64,000 bases of DNA. Origin: Pseudisothecium myosuroides (taxonomy: Eukaryota > Streptophyta > Bryopsida > Hypnales > Lembophyllaceae). The notes beneath the pieces are model-generated. The model was not told the DNA's origin. It made no database searches and saw only the letters and a list, made by a program, of their open reading frames with translations. Below, in pieces: positions 27,502 to 41,200 of the stretch. Where the stretch lies: assembly GCA_951799445.1 (NCBI GenBank), contig OX637293.1:11470001-11534000 (forward strand). Direction: 5' to 3'. A program made the translations under genes and the position numbers. Position 1 is the first letter of the stretch. Every line of letters starts with the position of its first letter.

Positions 27502-30500
27502 CAGTGCGCAAACTACAGGGCGTGCCTAATTATTTTCTTTTCTTGGTTTTGCGGAGCAAAATTAAAAGAAATGGGTCCTAAATTTAATGCCCACATGCAA
27601 TCTCCATGTGGGGATTGTGTACAACTTGTACATTTTTTTCCTCTTCCAATCGCTATTGAATTTCATGACATCCCGGGTTGAATTCTACTAATTACGAGGC
27701 ATGCCTGGTTCTTGATTTTTTTCCTTCACGTAGTAAATGAATGTAAATGGGGCACAAATTTAATGCACTTGGGGAATGTACATGTTGAGAACATTTACAA
27801 CTTGTACGATATTTTTTTATCCTCCAATTGCCAACTAATTCCATGACATTTGGTGTGCGAGTCCGCAAACTACAGGGCGTGCCTAATTATTTTCTTTTCT
27901 TGGTTTTGACGGAAGAATTTTATGCATCAAATTACGATGTGAATTTAATGCCCACATGCAATCTCCATGTGGAGATTACGTACAACTTGTACATTTTTTT
28001 CCTCTTCCAATCGCTATTGAATTTCATGACATCCCGGGTTGAATTCTACTAATTACGAGGCATGCCTGGTTCTCGATTTTTTTCCTTCACGTAGTAAATG
28101 AATGTAAATGGGGCACAAATTTAATGCACTTGGGGAATGTACATGTTGAGAACATTTACAACTTGTACGATATTTTTTTATCCTCCAATTGCCAACTAAT
28201 TCCATGACATTTGGTGTGCGAGTCCGCAAACTACAGGGCGTGCCTAATTATTTTCTTTTCTTGGTTTTGACGGAAGAATTTTATGCATCAAATTACGATG
28301 TGAATTTAATGCCCACATGCAATCTCCATGTGGAGATTACGTACAACTTGTACATTTTTTTCCTCTTCCAATCGCTATTGAATTTCATGACATCCCGGGT
28401 TGAATTCTACTAATTACGAGGCATGCCTGGTTCTTGATTTTTTTCCTTCACGTAGTAAATGAATATAAATGGGGCACAAATTTAATGCACTTGGGGAATG
28501 TACATGTTGAGAACATTTACAACTTGTACGATATTTTTTTATCCTCCAATTGCCAACTAATTCCATGACATTTGGTGTGCGAGTCCGCAAACTACAGGGC
28601 GTGCCTAATTATTTTCTTTTCTTGGTTTTGACGGAAGAATTTTATGCATCAAATTACGATGTGAATTTAATGCCCACATGCAATCTCCATGTGGGGATTG
28701 TGTACAACTTGTACATTTTTTTCCTCTTCCAATCGCTATTGAATTTCATGACATCCCGGGTTGAATTCTACTAATTACGAGGCATGCCTGGTTCTCGATT
28801 TTTTTCCTTCACGTAGTAAATGAATGTAAATGGGGCACAAATTTAATGCACTTGGGGAATGTACATGTTGAGAACATTTACAACTTGTACGATATTTTTT
28901 TATCCTCCAATTGCCAACTAATTCCATGACATTTGGTGTGCGAGTCCGCAAACTACAGGGCGTGCCTAATTATTTTCTTTTCTTGGTTTTGACGGAAGAA
29001 TTTTATGCATCAAATTACGATGTGAATTTAATGCCCACATGCAATCTCCATGTGGGGATTGTGTACAATTTGTACATTTTTTTCCTCTTCCAATCGCTAT
29101 TGAATTTCATGACATCCCGGGTTGAATTCTACTAATTACGAGGCATGCCTGGTTCTCGATTTTTTTCCTTCACGTAGTAAATGAATATAAATGGGGCACA
29201 AATTTAATGCACTTGGGGAATGTACATGTTGAGAACATTTACAACTTGTACGATATTTTTTTATCCTCCAATTGCCAACTAATTCCATGACATTTGGTGT
29301 GCGAGTCCGCAAACTACAGGGCGTGCCTAATTATTTTCTTTTCTTGGTTTTGACGGAAGAATTTTATGCATCAAATTACGATGTGAATTTAATGCCCACA
29401 TGCAATCTCCATGTGGGGATTGTGTACAACTTGTACATTTTTTTCCTCTTCCAATCGCTATTGAATTTCATGACATCCCGGGTTGAATTCTACTAATTAC
29501 GAGGCATGCCTGGTTCTTGATTTTTTTCCTTCACGTAGTAAATGAATATAAATGGGGCACAAATTTAATGCACTTGGGGAATGTACATGTTGAGAACATT
29601 TACAACTTGTACGATATTTTTTTATCCTCCAATTGCCAACTAATTCCATGACATTTGGTGTGCGAGTCCGCAAACTACAGGGCGTGCCTAATTATTTTCT
29701 TTTCTTGGTTTTGACGGAAGAATTTTATGCATCAAATTACGATGTGAATTTAATGCCCACATGCAATCTCCATGTGGGGATTGTGTACAACTTGTACATT
29801 TTTTTCCTCTTCCAATCGCTATTGAATTTCATGACATCCCGGGTTGAATTCTACTAATTACGAGGCATGCCTGGTTCTTGATTTTTTTCCTTCACGTAGT
29901 AAATGAATGTAAATGGGGCACAAATTTAATGCACTTGGGGAATGTACATGTTGAGAACATTTACAACTTGTACGATATTTTTTTATCCTCCAATTGCCAA
30001 CTAATTCCATGACATTTGGTGTGCGAGTCCGCAAACTACAGGGCGTGCCTAATTATTTTCTTTTCTTGGTTTTGACGGAAGAATTTTATGCATCAAATTA
30101 CGATGTGAATTTAATGCCCACATGCAATCTCCATGTGGAGATTACGTACAACTTGTACATTTTTTTCCTCTTCCAATCGCTATTGAATTTCATGACATCC
30201 CGGGTTGAATTCTACTAATTACGAGGCATGCCTGGTTCTCGATTTTTTTCCTTCACGTAGTAAATGAATGTAAATGGGGCACAAATTTAATGCACTTGGG
30301 GAATGTACATGTTGAGAACATTTACAACTTGTACGATATTTTTTTATCCTCCAATTGCCAACTAATTCCATGACATTTGGTGTGCGAGTCCGCAAACTAC
30401 AGGGCGTGCCTAATTATTTTCTTTTCTTGGTTTTGACGGAAGAATTTTATGCATCAAATTACGATGTGAATTTAATGCCCACATGCAATCTCCATGTGGA

Positions 30501-31090
30501 GATTACGTACAACTTGTACATTTTTTTCCTCTTCCAATCGCTATTGAATTTCATGACATCCCGGGTTGAATTCTACTAATTACGAGGCATGCCTGGTTCT
30601 CGATTTTTTTCCTTCACGTAGTAAATGAATATAAATGGGGCACAAATTTAATGCACTTGGGGAATGTACATGTTGAGAACATTTACAACTTGTACGATAT
30701 TTTTTTATCCTCCAATTGCCAACTAATTCCATGACATTTGGTGTGCGAGTCCGCAAACTACAGGGCGTGCCTAATTATTTTCTTTTCTTGGTTTTGACGG
30801 AAGAATTTTATGCATCAAATTACGATGTGAATTTAATGCCCACATGCAATCTCCATGTGGGGATTGTGTACAACTTGTACATTTTTTTCCTCTTCCAATC
30901 GCTATTGAATTTCATGACATCCCGGGTTGAATTCTACTAATTACGAGGCATGCCTGGTTCTCGATTTTTTTCCTTCACGTAGTAAATGAATGTAAATGGG
31001 GCACAAATTTAATGCACTTGGGGAATGTACATGTTGAGAACATTTACAACTTGTACGATATTTTTTTATCCTCCAATTGCCAACTAATTC

Positions 31091-31447
31091 CATGACATTT
31101 GGTGTGCGAGTCCGCAAACTACAGGGCGTGCCTAATTATTTTCTTTTCTTGGTTTTGCGGAGCAAAATTAAAAGAAATGGGTCCTAAATTTAATGCCCAC
31201 ATGCAATCTCCATGTGGGGATTGTGTACAATTTGTACATTTTTTTCCTCTTCCAATCGCTATTGAATTTCATGACATCCCGGGTTGAATTCTACTAATTA
31301 CGAGGCATGCCTGGTTCTTGATTTTTTTCCTTCACGTAGTAAATGAATATAAATGGGGCACAAATTTAATGCACTTGGGGAATGTACATGTTGAGAACAT
31401 TTACAACTTGTACGATATTTTTTTATCCTCCAATTGCCAACTAATTC
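31091..31447 (+). repeat. Example of a type B satellite unit (357 bp)
   Basis: In type B, monomer 2 has GCGGAGCAAAATTAAAAG and on to GGTCCTAAATTTAATG in place of the type A segment GACGGAAGAATTTTATGC and on to GATGTGAATTTAATG. The B segment resembles monomer 1 more (AAATGGG..C..AAATTTAATG), and B-like sequence is present in the old inverted edge, so B is likely ancestral. Confidence 0.85.
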
Positions 31448-34400
31448 CATGACATTTGGTGTGCGAGTCCGCAAACTACAGGGCGTGCCTAATTATTTTC
31501 TTTTCTTGGTTTTGCGGAGCAAAATTAAAAGAAATGGGTCCTAAATTTAATGCCCACATGCAATCTCCATGTGGGGATTGTGTACAATTTGTACATTTTT
31601 TTCCTCTTCCAATCGCTATTGAATTTCATGACATCCCGGGTTGAATTCTACTAATTACGAGGCATGCCTGGTTCTTGATTTTTTTCCTTCACGTAGTAAA
31701 TGAATATAAATGGGGCACAAATTTAATGCACTTGGGGAATGTACATGTTGAGAACATTTACAACTTGTACGATATTTTTTTATCCTCCAATTGCCAACTA
31801 ATTCCATGACATTTGGTGTGCGAGTCCGCAAACTACAGGGCGTGCCTAATTATTTTCTTTTCTTGGTTTTGACGGAAGAATTTTATGCATCAAATTACGA
31901 TGTGAATTTAATGCCCACATGCAATCTCCATGTGGGGATTGTGTACAACTTGTACATTTTTTTCCTCTTCCAATCGCTATTGAATTTCATGACATCCCGG
32001 GTTGAATTCTACTAATTACGAGGCATGCCTGGTTCTCGATTTTTTTCCTTCACGTAGTAAATGAATGTAAATGGGGCACAAATTTAATGCACTTGGGGAA
32101 TGTACATGTTGAGAACATTTACAACTTGTACGATATTTTTTTATCCTCCAATTGCCAACTAATTCCATGACATTTGGTGTGCGAGTCCGCAAACTACAGG
32201 GCGTGCCTAATTATTTTCTTTTCTTGGTTTTGCGGAGCAAAATTAAAAGAAATGGGTCCTAAATTTAATGCCCACATGCAATCTCCATGTGGGGATTGTG
32301 TACAATTTGTACATTTTTTTCCTCTTCCAATCGCTATTGAATTTCATGACATCCCGGGTTGAATTCTACTAATTACGAGGCATGCCTGGTTCTTGATTTT
32401 TTTCCTTCACGTAGTAAATGAATATAAATGGGGCACAAATTTAATGCACTTGGGGAATGTACATGTTGAGAACATTTACAACTTGTACGATATTTTTTTA
32501 TCCTCCAATTGCCAACTAATTCCATGACATTTGGTGTGCGAGTCCGCAAACTACAGGGCGTGCCTAATTATTTTCTTTTCTTGGTTTTGACGGAAGAATT
32601 TTATGCATCAAATTACGATGTGAATTTAATGCCCACATGCAATCTCCATGTGGGGATTGTGTACAATTTGTACATTTTTTTCCTCTTCCAATCGCTATTG
32701 AATTTCATGACATCCCGGGTTGAATTCTACTAATTACGAGGCATGCCTGGTTCTTGATTTTTTTCCTTCACGTAGTAAATGAATATAAATGGGGCACAAA
32801 TTTAATGCACTTGGGGAATGTACATGTTGAGAACATTTACAACTTGTACGATATTTTTTTATCCTCCAATTGCCAACTAATTCCATGACATTTGGTGTGC
32901 GAGTCCGCAAACTACAGGGCGTGCCTAATTATTTTCTTTTCTTGGTTTTGACGGAAGAATTTTATGCATCAAATTACGATGTGAATTTAATGCCCACATG
33001 CAATCTCCATGTGGAGATTCGTACAACTTGTACATTTTTTTCCTCTTCCAAGCGCTATTGAATTTCATGACATCCCGGGTTGAATTCTACTAATTACGAG
33101 GCATGCCTGGTTCTCGATTTTTTTCCTTCACGTAGTAAATGAATATAAATGGGGCACAAATTTAATGCACTTGGGGAATGTACATGTTGAGAACATTTAC
33201 AACTTGTACGATATTTTTTTATCCTCCAATTGCCAACTAATTCCATGACATTTGGTGTGCGAGTCCGCAAACTACAGGGCGTGCCTAATTATTTTCTTTT
33301 CTTGGTTTTGCGGAGCAAAATTAAAAGAAATGGGTCCTAAATTTAATGCCCACATGCAATCTCCATGTGGGGATTGTGTACAACTTGTACATTTTTTTCC
33401 TCTTCCAATCGCTATTGAATTTCATGACATCCCGGGTTGAATTCTACTAATTACGAGGCATGCCTGGTTCTCGATTTTTTTCCTTCACGTAGTAAATGAA
33501 TATAAATGGGGCCCAATTTTAATGCACTTGGGGAATGTACATGTTGAGAACATTTACAACTTGTACGATATTTTTTTATCCTCCAATTGCCAACTAATTC
33601 CATGACATTTGGTGTGCGAGTCCGCAAACTACAGGGCGTGCCTAATTATTTTCTTTTCTTGGTTTTGACGGAAGAATTTTATGCATCAAATTACGATGTG
33701 AATTTAATGCCCACATGCAATCTCCATGTGGGGATTGTGTACAACTTGTACATTTTTTTCCTCTTCCAATCGCTATTGAATTTCATGACATCCCGGGTTG
33801 AATTCTACTAATTACGAGGCATGCCTGGTTCTCGATTTTTTTCCTTCACGTAGTAAATGAATGTAAATGGGGCACAAATTTAATGCACTTGGGGAATGTA
33901 CATGTTGAGAACATTTACAACTTGTACGATATTTTTTTATCCTCCAATTGCCAACTAATTCCATGACATTTGGTGTGCGAGTCCGCAAACTACAGGGCGT
34001 GCCTAATTATTTTCTTTTCTTGGTTTTGCGGAGCAAAATTAAAAGAAATGGGTCCTAAATTTAATGCCCACATGCAATCTCCATGTGGGGATTGTGTACA
34101 ATTTGTACATTTTTTTCCTCTTCCAATCGCTATTGAATTTCATGACATCCCGGGTTGAATTCTACTAATTACGAGGCATGCCTGGTTCTCGATTTTTTTC
34201 CTTCACGTAGTAAATGAATATAAATGGGGCCCAATTTTAATGCACTTGGGGAATGTACATGTTGAGAACATTTACAACTTGTACGATATTTTTTTATCCT
34301 CCAATTGCCAACTAATTCCATGACATTTGGTGTGCGAGTCCGCAAACTACAGGGCGTGCCTAATTATTTTCTTTTCTTGGTTTTGACGGAAGAATTTTAT

Positions 34401-36836
34401 GCATCAAATTACGATGTGAATTTAATGCCCACATGCAATCTCCATGTGGGGATTGTGTACAACTTGTACATTTTTTTCCTCTTCCAATCGCTATTGAATT
34501 TCATGACATCCCGGGTTGAATTCTACTAATTACGAGGCATGCCTGGTTCTCGATTTTTTTCCTTCACGTAGTAAATGAATGTAAATGGGGCACAAATTTA
34601 ATGCACTTGGGGAATGTACATGTTGAGAACATTTACAACTTGTACGATATTTTTTTATCCTCCAATTGCCAACTAATTCCATGACATTTGGTGTGCGAGT
34701 CCGCAAACTACAGGGCGTGCCTAATTATTTTCTTTTCTTGGTTTTGCGGAGCAAAATTAAAAGAAATGGGTCCTAAATTGAATGCCCACATGCAATCTCC
34801 ATGTGGGGATTGTGTACAATTTGTACATTTTTTTCCTCTTCCAATCGCTATTGAATTTCATGACATCCCGGGTGGAATTCTACTAATTACGAGGCATGCC
34901 TGGTTCTTGATTTTTTTCCTTCACGTAGTAAATGAATATAAATGGGGCACAAATTTAATGCACTTGGGGAATGTACATGTTGAGAACATTTACAACTTGT
35001 ACGATATTTTTTTATCCTCCAATTGCCAACTAATTCCATGACATTTGGTGTGCGAGTCCGCAAACTACAGGGCGTGCCTAATTATTTTCTTTTCTTGGTT
35101 TTGACGGAAGAATTTTATGCATCAAATTACGATGTGAATTTAATGCCCACATGCAATCTCCATGTGGGGATTGTGTACAACTTGTACATTTTTTTCCTCT
35201 TCCAATCGCTATTGAATTTCATGACATCCCGGGTTGAATTCTACTAATTACGAGGCATGCCTGGTTCTTGATTTTTTTCCTTCACGTAGTAAATGAATAT
35301 AAATGGGGCACAAATTTAATGCACTTGGGGAATGTACATGTTGAGAACATTTACAACTTGTACGATATTTTTTTATCCTCCAATTGCCAACTAATTCCAT
35401 GACATTTGGTGTGCGAGTCCGCAAACTACAGGGCGTGCCTAATTATTTTCTTTTCTTGGTTTTGACGGAAGAATTTTATGCATCAAATTACGATGTGAAT
35501 TTAATGCCCACATGCAATCTCCATGTGGAGATTCGTACAACTTGTACATTTTTTTCCTCTTCCAAGCGCTATTGAATTTCATGACATCCCGGGTTGAATT
35601 CTACTAATTACGAGGCATGCCTGGTTCTCGATTTTTTTCCTTCACGTAGTAAATGAATATAAATGGGGCCCAATTTTAATGCACTTGGGGAATGTACATG
35701 TTGAGAACATTTACAACTTGTACGATATTTTTTTATCCTCCAATTGCCAACTAATTCCATGACATTTGGTGTGCGAGTCCGCAAACTACAGGGCGTGCCT
35801 AATTATTTTCTTTTCTTGGTTTTGACGGAAGAATTTTATGCATCAAATTACGATGTGAATTTAATGCCCACATGCAATCTCCATGTGGGGATTGTGTACA
35901 ACTTGTACATTTTTTTCCTCTTCCAATCGCTATTGAATTTCATGACATCCCGGGTTGAATTCTACTAATTACGAGGCATGCCTGGTTCTCGATTTTTTTC
36001 CTTCACGTAGTAAATGAATGTAAATGGGGCACAAATTTAATGCACTTGGGGAATGTACATGTTGAGAACATTTACAACTTGTACGATATTTTTTTATCCT
36101 CCAATTGCCAACTAATTCCATGACATTTGGTGTGCGAGTCCGCAAACTACAGGGCGTGCCTAATTATTTTCTTTTCTTGGTTTTGCGGAGCAAAATTAAA
36201 AGAAATGGGTCCTAAATTTAATGCCCACATGCAATCTCCATGTGGGGATTGTGTACAATTTGTACATTTTTTTCCTCTTCCAATCGCTATTGAATTTCAT
36301 GACATCCCGGGTTGAATTCTACTAATTACGAGGCATGCCTGGTTCTTGATTTTTTTCCTTCACGTAGTAAATGAATATAAATGGGGCACAAATTTAATGC
36401 ACTTGGGGAATGTACATGTTGAGAACATTTACAACTTGTACGATATTTTTTTATCCTCCAATTGCCAACTAATTCCATGACATTTGGTGTGCGAGTCCGC
36501 AAACTACAGGGCGTGCCTAATTATTTTCTTTTCTTGGTTTTGACGGAAGAATTTTATGCATCAAATTACGATGTGAATTTAATGCCCACATGCAATCTCC
36601 ATGTGGGGATTGTGTACAATTTGTACATTTTTTTCCTCTTCCAATCGCTATTGAATTTCATGACATCCCGGGTTGAATTCTACTAATTACGAGGCATGCC
36701 TGGTTCTTGATTTTTTTCCTTCACGTAGTAAATGAATATAAATGGGGCACAAATTTAATGCACTTGGGGAATGTACATGTTGAGAACATTTACAACTTGT
36801 ACGATATTTTTTTATCCTCCAATTGCCAACTAATTC

Positions 36837-38276
36837 CATGACATTTGGTGTGCGAGTCCGCAAACTACAGGGCGTGCCTAATTATTTTCTTTTCTTGGTT
36901 TTGACGGAAGAATTTTATGCATCAAATTACGATGTGAATTTAATGCCCACATGCAATCTCCATGTGGAGATTCGTACAACTTGTACATTTTTTTCCTCTT
37001 CCAAGCGCTATTGAATTTCATGACATCCCGGGTTGAATTCTACTAATTACGAGGCATGCCTGGTTCTCGATTTTTTTCCTTCACGTAGTAAATGAATATA
37101 AATGGGGCACAAATTTAATGCACTTGGGGAATGTACATGTTGAGAACATTTACAACTTGTACGATATTTTTTTATCCTCCAATTGCCAACTAATTCCATG
37201 ACATTTGGTGTGCGAGTCCGCAAACTACAGGGCGTGCCTAATTATTTTCTTTTCTTGGTTTTGACGGAAGAATTTTATGCATCAAATTACGATGTGAATT
37301 TAATGCCCACATGCAATCTCCATGTGGAGATTCGTACAACTTGTACATTTTTTTCCTCTTCCAAGCGCTATTGAATTTCATGACATCCCGGGTTGAATTC
37401 TACTAATTACGAGGCATGCCTGGTTCTCGATTTTTTTCCTTCACGTAGTAAATGAATATAAATGGGGCACAAATTTAATGCACTTGGGGAATGTACATGT
37501 TGAGAACATTTACAACTTGTACGATATTTTTTTATCCTCCAATTGCCAACTAATTCCATGACATTTGGTGTGCGAGTCCGCAAACTACAGGGCGTGCCTA
37601 ATTATTTTCTTTTCTTGGTTTTGACGGAAGAATTTTATGCATCAAATTACGATGTGAATTTAATGCCCACATGCAATCTCCATGTGGAGATTCGTACAAC
37701 TTGTACATTTTTTTCCTCTTCCAAGCGCTATTGAATTTCATGACATCCCGGGTTGAATTCTACTAATTACGAGGCATGCCTGGTTCTCGATTTTTTTCCT
37801 TCACGTAGTAAATGAATATAAATGGGGCACAAATTTAATGCACTTGGGGAATGTACATGTTGAGAACATTTACAACTTGTACGATATTTTTTTATCCTCC
37901 AATTGCCAACTAATTCCATGACATTTGGTGTGCGAGTCCGCAAACTACAGGGCGTGCCTAATTATTTTCTTTTCTTGGTTTTGACGGAAGAATTTTATGC
38001 ATCAAATTACGATGTGAATTTAATGCCCACATGCAATCTCCATGTGGAGATTCGTACAACTTGTACATTTTTTTCCTCTTCCAAGCGCTATTGAATTTCA
38101 TGACATCCCGGGTTGAATTCTACTAATTACGAGGCATGCCTGGTTCTCGATTTTTTTCCTTCACGTAGTAAATGAATATAAATGGGGCACAAATTTAATG
38201 CACTTGGGGAATGTACATGTTGAGAACATTTACAACTTGTACGATATTTTTTTATCCTCCAATTGCCAACTAATTC
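36837..38276 (+). repeat. Run of four identical-type C units (360 bp each)
   Basis: Units starting 36837, 37197, 37557 and 37917 all have GAGATTCGTAC (one base lost) and CCAAGCGC instead of CCAATCGC. Isolated C units occur at 32884 and 35398. The run marks a recent local amplification. Confidence 0.85.
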
Positions 38277-41200
38277 CATGACATTTGGTGTGCGAGTCCG
38301 CAAACTACAGGGCGTGCCTAATTATTTTCTTTTCTTGGTTTTGCGGAGCAAAATTAAAAGAAATGGGTCCTAAATTTAATGCCCACATGCAATCTCCATG
38401 TGGGGATTGTGTACAATTTGTACATTTTTTTCCTCTTCCAATCGCTATTGAATTTCATGACATCCCGGGTTGAATTCTACTAATTACGAGGCATGCCTGG
38501 TTCTTGATTTTTTTCCTTCAGGTAGTAAATGAATATAAATGGGGCCCAATTTTAATGCACTTGGGGAATGTACATGTTGAGAACATTTACAACTTGTACG
38601 ATATTTTTTTATCCTCCAATTGCCAACTAATTCCATGACATTTGGTGTGCGAGTCCGCAAACTACAGGGCGTGCCTAATTATTTTCTTTTCTTGGTTTTG
38701 ACGGAAGAATTTTATGCATCAAATTACGATGTGAATTTAATGCCCACATGCAATCTCCATGTGGGGATTGTGTACAACTTGTACATTTTTTTCCTCTTCC
38801 AATCGCTATTGAATTTCATGACATCCCGGGTTGAATTCTACTAATTACGAGGCATGCCTGGTTCTCGATTTTTTTCCTTCACGTAGTAAATGAATGTAAA
38901 TGGGGCACAAATTTAATGCACTTGGGGAATGTACATGTTGAGAACATTTACAACTTGTACGATATTTTTTTATCCTCCAATTGCCAACTAATTCCATGAC
39001 ATTTGGTGTGCGAGTCCGCAAACTACAGGGCGTGCCTAATTATTTTCTTTTCTTGGTTTTGCGGAGCAAAATTAAAAGAAATGGGTCCTAAATTTAATGC
39101 CCACATGCAATCTCCATGTGGGGATTGTGTACAACTTGTACATTTTTTTCCTCTTCCAATCGCTATTGAATTTCATGACATCCCGGGTTGAATTCTACTA
39201 ATTACGAGGCATGCCTGGTTCTCGATTTTTTTCCTTCACGTAGTAAATGAATGTAAATGGGGCACAAATTTAATGCACTTGGGGAATGTACATGTTGAGA
39301 ACATTTACAACTTGTACGATATTTTTTTATCCTCCAATTGCCAACTAATTCCATGACATTTGGTGTGCGAGTCCGCAAACTACAGGGCGTGCCTAATTAT
39401 TTTCTTTTCTTGGTTTTGCGGAGCAAAATTAAAAGAAATGGGTCCTAGATTTAATGCCCACATGCAATCTCCATGTGGGGATTGTGTACAACTTGTACAT
39501 TTTTTTCCTCTTCCAATCGCTATTGAATTTCATGACATCCCGGGTTGAATTCTACTAATTACGAGGCATGCCTGGTTCTCGATTTTTTTCCTTCACGTAG
39601 TAAATGAATGTAAATGGGGCACAAATTTAATGCACTTGGGGAATGTACATGTTGAGAACATTTACAACTTGTACGATATTTTTTTATCCTCCAATTGCCA
39701 ACTAATTCCATGACATTTGGTGTGCGAGTCCGCAAACTACAGGGCGTGCCTAATTATTTTCTTTTCTTGGTTTTGACGGAAGAATTTTATGCATCAAATT
39801 ACGATGTGAATTTAATGCCCACATGCAATCTCCATGTGGGGATTGTGTACAACTTGTACATTTTTTTCCTCTTCCAATCGCTATTGAATTTCATGACATC
39901 CCGGGTTGAATTCTACTAATTACGAGGCATGCCTGGTTCTCGATTTTTTTCCTTCACGTAGTAAATGAATGTAAATGGGGCACAAATTTAATGCACTTGG
40001 GGAATGTACATGTTGAGAACATTTACAACTTGTACGATATTTTTTTATCCTCCAATTGCCAACTAATTCCATGACATTTGGTGTGCGAGTCCGCAAACTA
40101 CAGGGCGTGCCTAATTATTTTCTTTTCTTGGTTTTGCGGAGCAAAATTAAAAGAAATGGGTCCTAGATTTAATGCCCACATGCAATCTCCATGTGGGGAT
40201 TGTGTACAACTTGTACATTTTTTTCCTCTTCCAATCGCTATTGAATTTCATGACATCCCGGGTTGAATTCTACTAATTACGAGGCATGCCTGGTTCTCGA
40301 TTTTTTTCCTTCACGTAGTAAATGAATGTAAATGGGGCACAAATTTAATGCACTTGGGGAATGTACATGTTGAGAACATTTACAACTTGTACGATATTTT
40401 TTTATCCTCCAATTGCCAACTAATTCCATGACATTTGGTGTGCGAGTCCGCAAACTACAGGGCGTGCCTAATTATTTTCTTTTCTTGGTTTTGACGGAAG
40501 AATTTTATGCATCAAATTACGATGTGAATTTAATGCCCACATGCAATCTCCATGTGGGGATTGTGTACAACTTGTACATTTTTTTCCTCTTCCAATCGCT
40601 ATTGAATTTCATGACATCCCGGGTTGAATTCTACTAATTACGAGGCATGCCTGGTTCTTGATTTTTTTCCTTCACGTAGTAAATGAATATAAATGGGGCA
40701 CAAATTTAATGCACTTGGGGAATGTACATGTTGAGAACATTTACAACTTGTACGATATTTTTTTATCCTCCAATTGCCAACTAATTCCATGACATTTGGT
40801 GTGCGAGTCCGCAAACTACAGGGCGTGCCTAATTATTTTCTTTTCTTGGTTTTGCGGAGCAAAATTAAAAGAAATGGGTCCTAAATTTAATGCCCACATG
40901 CAATCTCCATGTGAGGATTGTGTACAACTTGTACATTTTTTTCCTCTTCCAATCGCTATTGAATTTCATGACATCCCGGGTGGAATTCTACTAATTACGA
41001 GGCATGCCTGGTTCTCGATTTTTTTCCTTCACGTAGTAAATGAATGTAAATGGGGCACAAATTTAATGCACTTGGGGAATGTACATGTTGAGAACATTTA
41101 CAACTTGTACGATATTTTTTTATCCTCCAATTGCCAACTAATTCCATGACATTTGGTGTGCGAGTCCGCAAACTACAGGGCGTGCCTAATTATTTTCTTT

